From Flavobacteriaceae bacterium (GTDB taxonomy: Bacteria; Bacteroidota; Bacteroidia; Flavobacteriales; Flavobacteriaceae), in NCBI GenBank assembly GCA_016744415.1, contig JADGEL010000002.1, positions 620,001-684,000 of the forward strand: a stretch of DNA of 64,000 nt. Direction: 5' to 3'. This document shows, in pieces, positions 57,028 through 64,000 of the stretch (its first letter is position 1; each line of letters begins with the position of its first letter). The notes under the pieces were generated by a model, which was given only the letters and a program-made list of their open reading frames with translations, searched no databases and was not told the origin of the DNA. Made by a program: the position numbers and the translations under genes.

Positions 57028-57028
57028 A

Positions 57029-58216
57029 ATGAGCAAAAAATTAGTTTTAGCATATAGCGGAGGATTAGACACCTCGTATTGCGCAAAATATTTATCAAAA
57101 GAAGAAGGGTTTGAAGTACATGCCGTAAGTGTTAATACTGGCGGGTTTAGTGCTAAAGAAATAGAAGGTATTGAGCAAAAAGCAATTCAATTGGGTGCAA
57201 CATCTTACAAATCTATAGATGCTGTAGAAACCTTCTATTCTAAGGTTGTAAAGTATTTGATTTATGGAAATGTATTGAAAAACAACACCTATCCATTATC
57301 AGTAAGTGCCGAAAGAATTATACAGGCAATCGAAATTGTAAATTATGCAAAAAGTGTTGGGGCAAAATATATTGCTCATGGAAGTACAGGCGCTGGGAAT
57401 GATCAAGTACGATTTGATTTGATTTTTCAAACGCTGACTCCAGAAATTGAGATTATTACACCAATTAGAGATCATAAATTATCAAGAGAATATTCGATAA
57501 ACTACCTAAAGGATAACGGAATGGATTTGCCTTGGAAGAAAGCCAAATACTCAATTAATAGAGGCTTATGGGGAACAAGTGTTGGTGGTGAAGAAACCTT
57601 AACTTCTAATTTACACTTACCTGAAGAAGCTTTTCCAAGCCAGCTTGAAAAAACTGAAACTGAACACGTTAAATTAACTTTTACCAAAGGTGAATTGACT
57701 GCAATTAATGACAAACAAGATTCATCAATAAATAATATTATTAACCTAGAAGAAATCTCTTCTAAGTTTGCAATAGGTAGAGGTGTCCATGTGGGTGATA
57801 CAATAATTGGTATTAAAGGTAGAGTTGGTTTTGAAGCGCCTGCATCTCTAATTATCATCAAAGCACATCATACTTTAGAGAAACACACACTTACAAAATG
57901 GCAACAACATCATAAAGAGCAATTAGGAAATTGGTACGGAATGTTATTGCACGAAGGTCAATATTTAGATGAAGTAATGCGGAATATTGAAGTGTTTTTA
58001 GAAGACACTCAAAAGAATGTTTCGGGTGATGTTTTTGTGAGTTTACACCCATATAGATTTATTATTAAAGGAATCGAATCGAAACATGATTTAATGAATG
58101 CAAAATTTGGAACCTACGGAGAAATGAACAAAAGTTGGTCTGCCGATGAAGCAAAAGGCTTTATAAAAATCTTATCGAATTCAGGAAAAATATTTAATCA
58201 CGTAAACGAACAATAA
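57029..58216 (+). CDS. argG: Argininosuccinate synthase
   Basis: 395 residues, normal length. PP-loop ATPase: AYSGGLDTSYCAKYL; GSTGAGNDQVRFDL and the aspartate/citrulline-binding region ITPIRDHKLSREYS. Joins citrulline and aspartate. Overlaps argC by one base. Confidence 0.95.
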   Translation: MSKKLVLAYSGGLDTSYCAKYLSKEEGFEVHAVSVNTGGFSAKEIEGIEQKAIQLGATSYKSIDAVETFYSKVVKYLIYGNVLKNNTYPLSVSAERIIQAIEIVNYAKSVGAKYIAHGSTGAGNDQVRFDLIFQTLTPEIEIITPIRDHKLSREYSINYLKDNGMDLPWKKAKYSINRGLWGTSVGGEETLTSNLHLPEEAFPSQLEKTETEHVKLTFTKGELTAINDKQDSSINNIINLEEISSKFAIGRGVHVGDTIIGIKGRVGFEAPASLIIIKAHHTLEKHTLTKWQQHHKEQLGNWYGMLLHEGQYLDEVMRNIEVFLEDTQKNVSGDVFVSLHPYRFIIKGIESKHDLMNAKFGTYGEMNKSWSADEAKGFIKILSNSGKIFNHVNEQ

Positions 58217-59193
58217 TGTTAAAAGCAGGAATTATTGGTGGCGCAGGATATACAGCAGGAGAATTAATACGATTATTAGTTCATCATCCAGCAGTTAAAA
58301 TTGATTTTGTGTTTAGCACTTCAAATGCAGGGAATAATATTTATGCGGTACACCAAGATTTGTTAGGGCAAACGGAACAGTCATTTACAGCCATAATTAA
58401 TAAAGATGTGGATGTAGTATTTTTATGTTTAGGTCATGGAAACTCAACTTCCTTTTTACAAAAAAATTCTTTTTCTGACACTACTAAAATCATAGATTTA
58501 AGTAATGATTTTAGATTGTATCCTAATGCTAAATTTATTGATAAGGAATTTATTTATGGACTGCCAGAATTGAACAAAGACACCATTGAGAAAGCATCAA
58601 ATATTGCTAACCCTGGTTGTTTTGCCACAGCAATTCAGCTAGCAATTTTACCTTTGGCTAAAAATGGATTATTAAAAAATGATGTGCACATCAACGCAAC
58701 AACTGGTGCAACTGGGGCCGGAGTTTCAAAATCTGCGACTACACATTTTAGCTGGAGAGATAATAATTTTTCTATCTACAAAGCATTTACTCATCAGCAC
58801 TTGGATGAGATTAGCGAGAGTTTAAAATCATTACAACCTGGTTTTAACGAAGAATTATTTTTCATTCCAAACAGAGGGAATTTTAGTAGAGGAATATTTG
58901 CCTCTATTTATACCGATTTTGAAGAATCAATTGATGAAGCTTATACAATGTTTGAGAAATTTTATGAAGATGCTGTTTTTACACATATCAGCAAAAATGA
59001 AATTCATTTAAAACAAGTAGTAAACACAAACAACTGTTTTATCCATTTACAAAAACACAATAATAAATTATTGATTACAAGTGTGATTGACAATTTATTA
59101 AAGGGTGCTTCTGGGCAAGCAGTACAAAATATGAATCTTGTCTTTGGATTGGAAGAAAATTTAGGATTAAATTTAAAAGCAACATATTTTTAA
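58216..59193 (+). CDS. argC: N-acyl-glutamyl-phosphate reductase
   Basis: 325 residues. NADP-binding GGAGYTAGELIRLL at the start; catalytic Cys in ASNIANPGCFATAIQLA; C-terminal GASGQAVQNMNLVFGL. Makes N-acyl-glutamate semialdehyde. Starts within the argG stop. Confidence 0.95.
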   Translation: MLKAGIIGGAGYTAGELIRLLVHHPAVKIDFVFSTSNAGNNIYAVHQDLLGQTEQSFTAIINKDVDVVFLCLGHGNSTSFLQKNSFSDTTKIIDLSNDFRLYPNAKFIDKEFIYGLPELNKDTIEKASNIANPGCFATAIQLAILPLAKNGLLKNDVHINATTGATGAGVSKSATTHFSWRDNNFSIYKAFTHQHLDEISESLKSLQPGFNEELFFIPNRGNFSRGIFASIYTDFEESIDEAYTMFEKFYEDAVFTHISKNEIHLKQVVNTNNCFIHLQKHNNKLLITSVIDNLLKGASGQAVQNMNLVFGLEENLGLNLKATYF

Positions 59194-59205
59194 AACTAAA
59201 ATATT

Positions 59206-60006
59206 ATGAAAATAGCAATCATCGGAGTAGGAAATTTAGGGTATTCAATTGCTCTTGGAATTATAAGTGAAGATAATGTCAATTTTGAGTCCTTATACCT
59301 TTCAAAAAGAAATACCAACACATTAAATTCTTTTAAAAACATCCCAAATACTAAGATTACTTCGGATAACAAAGAGGCTGTGAACAATTCGGATATTATC
59401 ATTCTTGCTGTACAACCAAATCAGTTGGATACTGTTCTAAAGGCAATAAAAACAGAAGTTGACCCAAAGAAGCACACCATTATTTCTGTGATTACAGGAA
59501 GAACGATTGCTCAAATTGAAAATATGCTTCCAAAAGGTACTGCAGTAATTCGTTCGATGCCAAATACCGCTATTTCTGTTTCTCAATCAATGACTTGTTT
59601 GAGTGCAAATTCAAAAGGAAAGAAAAACATTGAATGTGCCAAAACCATTTTTAACGCTCTCGGTAAAACCATCTGTATTGATGAAGAGTTAATGCAAGCA
59701 GCTACCGTAATTTGTGCAAGTGGAATTGCATTTTGGATGCGACTAATAAGGGCCACAACACAAGGTGCTATTCAATTAGGTTTTGACACCAAAGAAGCAC
59801 AAGAATTATCAATGCAAACCTGTTTGGGTGCTGCTAGTTTATTGGTAAAAACGGAGAGCCACCCTGAACAAGAAATTGATAGAGTTACAACACCAAGAGG
59901 CTGTACCATTTCAGGATTAAATGAAATGGAACACCAAGGATTGAGTAGTGCTTTGATAAAAGGATTGGTAAAATCTTTTGATAAAATAAATGAAATTAAA
60001 AAATAA
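59206..60006 (+). CDS. proC: Pyrroline-5-carboxylate reductase
   Basis: 266 residues. Rossmann motif GVGNLGYSIALGI; VIRSMPNTAISVSQSM; C-terminal PRGCTISGLNEME. Normally makes proline from P5C. It is embedded between argC and argD, so proline synthesis is expressed with arginine synthesis, which is common in this group. Confidence 0.93.
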   Translation: MKIAIIGVGNLGYSIALGIISEDNVNFESLYLSKRNTNTLNSFKNIPNTKITSDNKEAVNNSDIIILAVQPNQLDTVLKAIKTEVDPKKHTIISVITGRTIAQIENMLPKGTAVIRSMPNTAISVSQSMTCLSANSKGKKNIECAKTIFNALGKTICIDEELMQAATVICASGIAFWMRLIRATTQGAIQLGFDTKEAQELSMQTCLGAASLLVKTESHPEQEIDRVTTPRGCTISGLNEMEHQGLSSALIKGLVKSFDKINEIKK

Positions 60007-60012
60007 GATCTA

Positions 60013-61143
60013 ATGAAACTATTTGATGTATATCCTTTATATGATGTAACCCCTGCAAAAGCAAAGGACTGCTTTGTTTGGGATGAAAAAGGACAAAAAT
60101 ATCTTGATTTATATGGAGGGCATGGTGTGATTTCTGTAGGGCATACACATCCAGATTATGTTGCTAAATTGAAAAGTCAATTGGATAACATTGGATTTTA
60201 TTCTAATGCAATTCAAAATCCGTTACAAGTTGAATTGGCTAAAAAATTAGGTGAACTTTCTAGCTATCCTGATTATGATTTGTTTTTATGTAACTCTGGC
60301 GCAGAAGCAAACGAGAATGCATTGAAATTGGCTTCTTTTTACACCAAAAAATCTAGAGTGATTTCATTCACTAATTCTTTTCACGGTAGGACTTCAGCAG
60401 CTGTTGCTGTTACAGATAATGAGAAAATAAATGCACCAATTAACAAACAACAAATCACTACTTTTTTACCTTTAAATGATATTGATGCAGTAGAAAAAGA
60501 ACTACATAAAGGAGATGTTTGCGCTGTAATAATAGAAGGCATTCAAGGCGTGGGAGGTTTAAATGAAGGAACCCCTGAATTCTTTAAATATCTAGAGTTT
60601 TTATGTGGTAAATATGATGTTATTTTAATTTTAGATGAAATTCAATCTGGCTACGGTAGAACAGGAAAATTCTTTGCGCATCAATTCCATAATATCAAAC
60701 CAGATATCATCACTGTTGCAAAAGGAATGGGAAATGGGTTTCCGATTGGAGGAGTTTTAATTTCACCTAAACTAAAAGCAAGTTTTGGTTTGTTAGGAAC
60801 AACATTTGGTGGCAATCACTTGGCGTGTGTTGCTGCAATTTCAGTGTTAGAAATCATTGAAAAAGAAAAATTAGTTGAAAACGCAATAACAATTGGGAAT
60901 TATTTTGAAGAGCAAATTAAAACAATACCGCAAGTAAAAAATATTAAAGGTAAAGGTCTAATGACAGGAATTGAATTCGATTTTACTGTTGGCGAATTAA
61001 GAGAAAAATTGATTTACGAACATCATATTTTTACTGGTGGCGCAATGAATAAAAATCTATTGAGAATATTACCTCCATTAACTGTTACAAAAGAGCATAT
61101 AGATATTTTTATAATTGCTCTAAAAAAAGTTTTATCATCATGA
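60013..61143 (+). CDS. argD: N-acyl-ornithine aminotransferase
   Basis: 376 residues. Class III aminotransferase: YLDLYGGHGVISVGH, CNSGAEANENALKLAS, DEIQSGYGRTG and TVAKGMGNGFPIGG with the PLP lysine. It overlaps argF' by 4 nt (ATGA). Confidence 0.93.
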   Translation: MKLFDVYPLYDVTPAKAKDCFVWDEKGQKYLDLYGGHGVISVGHTHPDYVAKLKSQLDNIGFYSNAIQNPLQVELAKKLGELSSYPDYDLFLCNSGAEANENALKLASFYTKKSRVISFTNSFHGRTSAAVAVTDNEKINAPINKQQITTFLPLNDIDAVEKELHKGDVCAVIIEGIQGVGGLNEGTPEFFKYLEFLCGKYDVILILDEIQSGYGRTGKFFAHQFHNIKPDIITVAKGMGNGFPIGGVLISPKLKASFGLLGTTFGGNHLACVAAISVLEIIEKEKLVENAITIGNYFEEQIKTIPQVKNIKGKGLMTGIEFDFTVGELREKLIYEHHIFTGGAMNKNLLRILPPLTVTKEHIDIFIIALKKVLSS

Positions 61144-62090
61144 AAAATTATTTACACATAAGTGATTTAAACAATTTACACGAAGTAGTTAAAGGTGCAA
61201 TTGAGTTAAAAAAAAGTCCTCTAGAATATCAAAAATTAGGCAAAGGAAAAACCATTTGTTTATTGTTTTTCAACAATAGTTTAAGGACAAGATTAAGTAC
61301 TCAAAAAGCAGCACAAAATTTAGGCATGAATACTATTGTAATGAATTTTGGTAGTGAAGGGTGGCAATTAGAATTTGAAGATGGTTTAGTGATGAATCAA
61401 AACAAATCAGAACATGTAATAGAAGCCGCAAAAGTAGTATCTCAATATTGTGATATAGTAGCAATAAGAGCTTTTGCAGGATTAAAAGATAAAGTACAAG
61501 ATGAGTCTGAAATTATATTAAACAATTTCATTAAGCATGCAACTGTACCAGTTATTAATATGGAAAGTTCTATTGGCCATCCATTGCAAGCCTTAGCAGA
61601 TGCAATTACTTTAGAAGAACATAAGGTTTTACACAAGCCAAAAATAGTGCTGTCTTGGGCTCCACACCCTAAAGCATTACCGCATGCTGTAGTAAATTCA
61701 TTTATTGAATTGATGCAGTTTCAGAATGCAGAGTTTGTGATAACACATCCCGTTGGGTATGAATTAGATCCAAAGATTGTGAAAAATTATAAAGTAGAAT
61801 ACAATCAAGAAAAAGCCTTTGAGAATGCAGATTTTGTGTACATAAAGAATTGGAGTTCTTATAATGACTACGGAAAAGTAATACCACAAGATAAGAATTG
61901 GATGATTACTTCTGATTTAATGAAATTTACAAATAATGGAAAATTTATGCATTGTTTACCAGTAAGAAGAAATGTTGTTGTTACAGATGATGTTATTGAT
62001 TCAGAAAGTTCTTTGGTGATTGAACAAGCAAATAACAGAACCTATTCTGCACAAATTGTGCTGAAGAAAATTTTAGAAAACATTGAATAA
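61140..62090 (+). CDS. argF': N-acyl-L-ornithine carbamoyltransferase (ArgF' type)
   Basis: 316 residues. It follows the Bacteroides ArgF' pattern (FFNNSLRTRLSTQKAAQNLGMN with the carbamoyl-phosphate loop, MHCLPVRRN), i.e. the carbamoyltransferase acting on an acylated ornithine rather than ordinary OTCase. At position 90, where as I recall the succinylornithine enzyme of Bacteroides fragilis has Pro and acetylornithine enzymes have Glu, this protein has Ser (QNKSEH). Substrate choice, succinyl or acetyl, is therefore open. Confidence 0.9.
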   Translation: MKNYLHISDLNNLHEVVKGAIELKKSPLEYQKLGKGKTICLLFFNNSLRTRLSTQKAAQNLGMNTIVMNFGSEGWQLEFEDGLVMNQNKSEHVIEAAKVVSQYCDIVAIRAFAGLKDKVQDESEIILNNFIKHATVPVINMESSIGHPLQALADAITLEEHKVLHKPKIVLSWAPHPKALPHAVVNSFIELMQFQNAEFVITHPVGYELDPKIVKNYKVEYNQEKAFENADFVYIKNWSSYNDYGKVIPQDKNWMITSDLMKFTNNGKFMHCLPVRRNVVVTDDVIDSESSLVIEQANNRTYSAQIVLKKILENIE

Positions 62091-62865
62091 ACCAAAACTA
62101 CATATCATTAAAATTGGTGGAAACATCATCAACAATCCAGAAGTACTTTCTTCATTTCTAAAAGATTTCTCTGAATTTGAAGGACTAAAAATTCTAGTAC
62201 ATGGTGGCGGAAAAAAAGCAACAGAATTAGCAGAATCAATTGGACTAACACCAAAAATGATTGAAGGTAGAAGAATCACAGATACCAACAATTTAGAAGT
62301 TGTTACCATGGTTTATGCTGGCTTGTTAAATAAAAACATCACTTCACAATTACAACAAAATGGTTGTAATGCACTTGGACTTACTGGTGCAGACTCTAAT
62401 TGTATTTTAGCACACAAACGAGTTATTAAAAATATTGATTATGGTTTTGTAGGAGATATTGATACTATCAATTCAAACAATATTGATGTTTTTTTACAAA
62501 ATGAAATGATTCCTGTATTTTGTGCGATTACGCATAACAAAAACGGGCAATTATTAAATACTAATGCAGATACTGTAGCCTCAGAAATTGCAATTGGAAT
62601 GTCTAATAAATATAGCGTTTCTTTGATTTATACTTTTGAAAAAAATGGAGTTTTAAGAAATATAAATGATGATAATTCTGTAATTGAACAAATCAATTCA
62701 ACAACCTACAAACAATTAAAAAATGAAGGTGTTATTGCGGATGGTATGCTACCTAAAATGCACAATTGTTTTAATGCATTGAAACGAGGGGTTTCAAAAG
62801 TGATTATCGGAAACCCTACAATAATCAACAATCAAAATCAAGCATTTACAACCTTGACACTATGA
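62083..62865 (+). CDS. argB: N-acyl-glutamate kinase
   Basis: 260 residues from a TTG start that overlaps the argF' stop by 8 nt; no better start is seen. Amino-acid kinase fold: HIIKIGGNIINN, LVHGGGKKATELAE, GLTGADSN, NTNADTVASEIAI and DGMLPKMHNCF. Phosphorylates N-acyl-glutamate. Overlaps argE by 4 nt. Confidence 0.9.
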   Translation: MNKPKLHIIKIGGNIINNPEVLSSFLKDFSEFEGLKILVHGGGKKATELAESIGLTPKMIEGRRITDTNNLEVVTMVYAGLLNKNITSQLQQNGCNALGLTGADSNCILAHKRVIKNIDYGFVGDIDTINSNNIDVFLQNEMIPVFCAITHNKNGQLLNTNADTVASEIAIGMSNKYSVSLIYTFEKNGVLRNINDDNSVIEQINSTTYKQLKNEGVIADGMLPKMHNCFNALKRGVSKVIIGNPTIINNQNQAFTTLTL

Positions 62866-63923
62866 TAGAAAAATTAACATATAACGCACTCGAATTATTA
62901 AAAAACTTAATTCGAACTCAATCTTTTTCAGAGGAAGAAGAAGGTACAGCATTATTAATTGAGAATTGGTTTAGTTCAGAAAAAATTCCGTTTGAAAGAT
63001 TGGGAAATAATATTATTTCTTACAATAAATACTTTGACAAAAGCAAACCGACCATCCTTTTAAACTCACATCACGACACAGTAAAACCCAATTTGGCCTA
63101 TACTAAAGATCCTTTAGATGCTCATATAGAAGATGGTAAATTATTCGGTCTTGGAAGTAACGATGCCGGAGGCTGTTTGGTTTCGTTAATAGCAACATTC
63201 ACCTATTACTATCAACAAGAAAATTTAAAATACAATATCGTAATCGTTGCATCAGCCGAAGAAGAAAATTCTGGCGAAAATGGATTAAATAGCACCTTAT
63301 CTCAATTACCAAAAATTGATTTTGCCATTGTAGGTGAACCAACATTAATGAACTTGGCCATTGCTGAAAAAGGATTGGTGGTTTTTGATGGTGTAGTAAA
63401 AGGAACTCCAAGTCATGCAGCACATCTAAATGACGATAATTCTATTTATAAAACCTTGAAAACATTGGAGTGGTTTAGAGATTTTAAATTCGAAAAAGTT
63501 TCAGAAGTTTTAGGAGAAGTAAAAATGACTGTAACACAAATTAATGCTGGCAAACAACACAATGTAGTTCCTGCAGAAACGCATTTGGTGATAGATGTTA
63601 GGGTAAACGATAAATATTCAAATCAAGAAGTTTATGATACTATTGTTCAATTAGCACCTTGCAAAGTGACACCACGTTCGTTGCGATTGAATTCTTCGTC
63701 GATTGATGAAAGTCATCCAATTGTACAAGCAGGAATAAAAATGGGAAGAGAAACTTATGGTTCTCCTACGCTATCAGATCAATCAGTTTTGAGTTGTCAA
63801 TCATTAAAATTAGGCCCTGGAGATTCTACAAGATCTCATTCGGCCAATGAATTTATTTATATAGATGAGATTAAAGAAGGGATAAAAATTTATATTGAAC
63901 TATTGAATCGTATAATTGTTTAA
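62862..63923 (+). CDS. argE: M20 peptidase-family N-acyl-ornithine/citrulline deacylase
   Basis: 353 residues. M20 zinc-peptidase pattern: LLNSHHDTVKPN (metal His), LFGLGSNDAGGCLVSLI (bridging Asp), ASAEEENSGENGL (catalytic Glu), and the dimerisation domain with GTPSHAAH. In the acylated-citrulline route it removes the acyl group from N-acylcitrulline. Followed by the probable start of argH. Confidence 0.9.
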   Translation: MIEKLTYNALELLKNLIRTQSFSEEEEGTALLIENWFSSEKIPFERLGNNIISYNKYFDKSKPTILLNSHHDTVKPNLAYTKDPLDAHIEDGKLFGLGSNDAGGCLVSLIATFTYYYQQENLKYNIVIVASAEEENSGENGLNSTLSQLPKIDFAIVGEPTLMNLAIAEKGLVVFDGVVKGTPSHAAHLNDDNSIYKTLKTLEWFRDFKFEKVSEVLGEVKMTVTQINAGKQHNVVPAETHLVIDVRVNDKYSNQEVYDTIVQLAPCKVTPRSLRLNSSSIDESHPIVQAGIKMGRETYGSPTLSDQSVLSCQSLKLGPGDSTRSHSANEFIYIDEIKEGIKIYIELLNRIIV

Positions 63924-63991
63924 AATCACTTTCAATTAAACAAAATAAAAAACATACTCAGTTAAACACATTCACAATTAAACAAAAAAAG

Positions 63992-64000
63992 ATGAAACTT
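63992..64000 (+). CDS. Start of the next gene, probably argH (3 codons only)
   Basis: ATG AAA CTT at the right edge follows an A/C-rich spacer of 68 bp after argE. ArgH is the missing enzyme of the operon and such proteins often begin MKLW, so it is the most likely gene here, but three codons cannot prove it. Confidence 0.35.

Noticed and set aside
1-64000. CRISPR array, tRNA, rRNA, insertion sequence or phage
   Set aside because: No regular spacer-repeat pattern, cloverleaf-like gene, rRNA or transposase/integrase frame was seen by reading.

Overview
The window reads as chromosomal DNA of a marine-type member of the Flavobacteriaceae (phylum Bacteroidota). The reasons are: AT-rich sequence, SusC/SusD proteins, type IX secretion (T9SS) C-terminal sorting domains, promoters of the TTTG-N19/20-TAnnTTTG type, and histidine and arginine operons in gene orders familiar from this phylum. 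I saw no tRNA, rRNA, insertion sequence, phage or CRISPR array.

Region 1 (1-13235, minus strand) encodes five exported proteins. Three are right-handed beta-helix proteins. One of these is a giant with two helices that runs off the left edge. One is a NodB-like polysaccharide deacetylase relative, and one consists almost only of a repeated beta-sandwich module. The same module, which resembles the DNRLRE/CBM96 type, occurs six times across the five proteins. Four of the five proteins whose end is inside the window carry a recognisable or probable T9SS tail.

Region 2 (13612-24628) is an L-rhamnose catabolic block. On the plus strand are a three-part oxygenase fusion (fatty-acid-desaturase-like di-iron domain, Rieske ferredoxin, NqrF-like reductase), a creatininase-family hydrolase, an aldo/keto reductase and a frameshifted rhaT. 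On the minus strand are a rhamnulose-phosphate aldolase/lactaldehyde dehydrogenase fusion, rhamnose isomerase, rhamnulokinase and an L-lactate-type FMN dehydrogenase. A LacI-type palindrome with core CAATCGATTG stands in front of the giant beta-helix gene, the deacetylase, the divergent beta-helix/oxygenase pair and the rhamnose operon. This ties regions 1 and 2 into one predicted regulon. The fused oxygenase has the same three components as the rhizopine demethylase MocD-MocE-MocF. My main proposal is therefore a system that degrades an O-methyl-rhamnose-containing polysaccharide, with oxidative O-demethylation by a single polypeptide.

Region 3 (25179-45637, plus strand) is a polysaccharide utilisation locus under a GntR regulator. 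It has two matched promoter/operator copies (TGTTCA-N6-TGAACA). It encodes a first lipoprotein, SusC, SusD, a mannose-6-phosphate isomerase, an MFS sugar porter, a ROK kinase, a six-hairpin glycosidase-like lipoprotein, a GH92-SGNH esterase fusion, three beta-propeller DUF4185/DUF5005-like proteins and a TPR lipoprotein. An alpha-mannoside is the likely substrate. The locus is flanked by two diverged direct copies of a 200-bp sequence; the left copy keeps only the last codons of the gene that stands whole beside the right copy.

Region 4 (45849-56066, minus strand) holds an exported protein of unknown function, a class V aminotransferase-like protein, a thioesterase and the full histidine operon hisGDCBHAF(IE). 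The operon is preceded by a promoter, a histidine-rich leader peptide and an intrinsic terminator. Region 5 (56230-64000, plus strand) is the arginine operon: a possible arginine leader peptide, then GNAT acyltransferase, argG, argC, proC, argD, argF', argB, argE and the first codons of what is probably argH.
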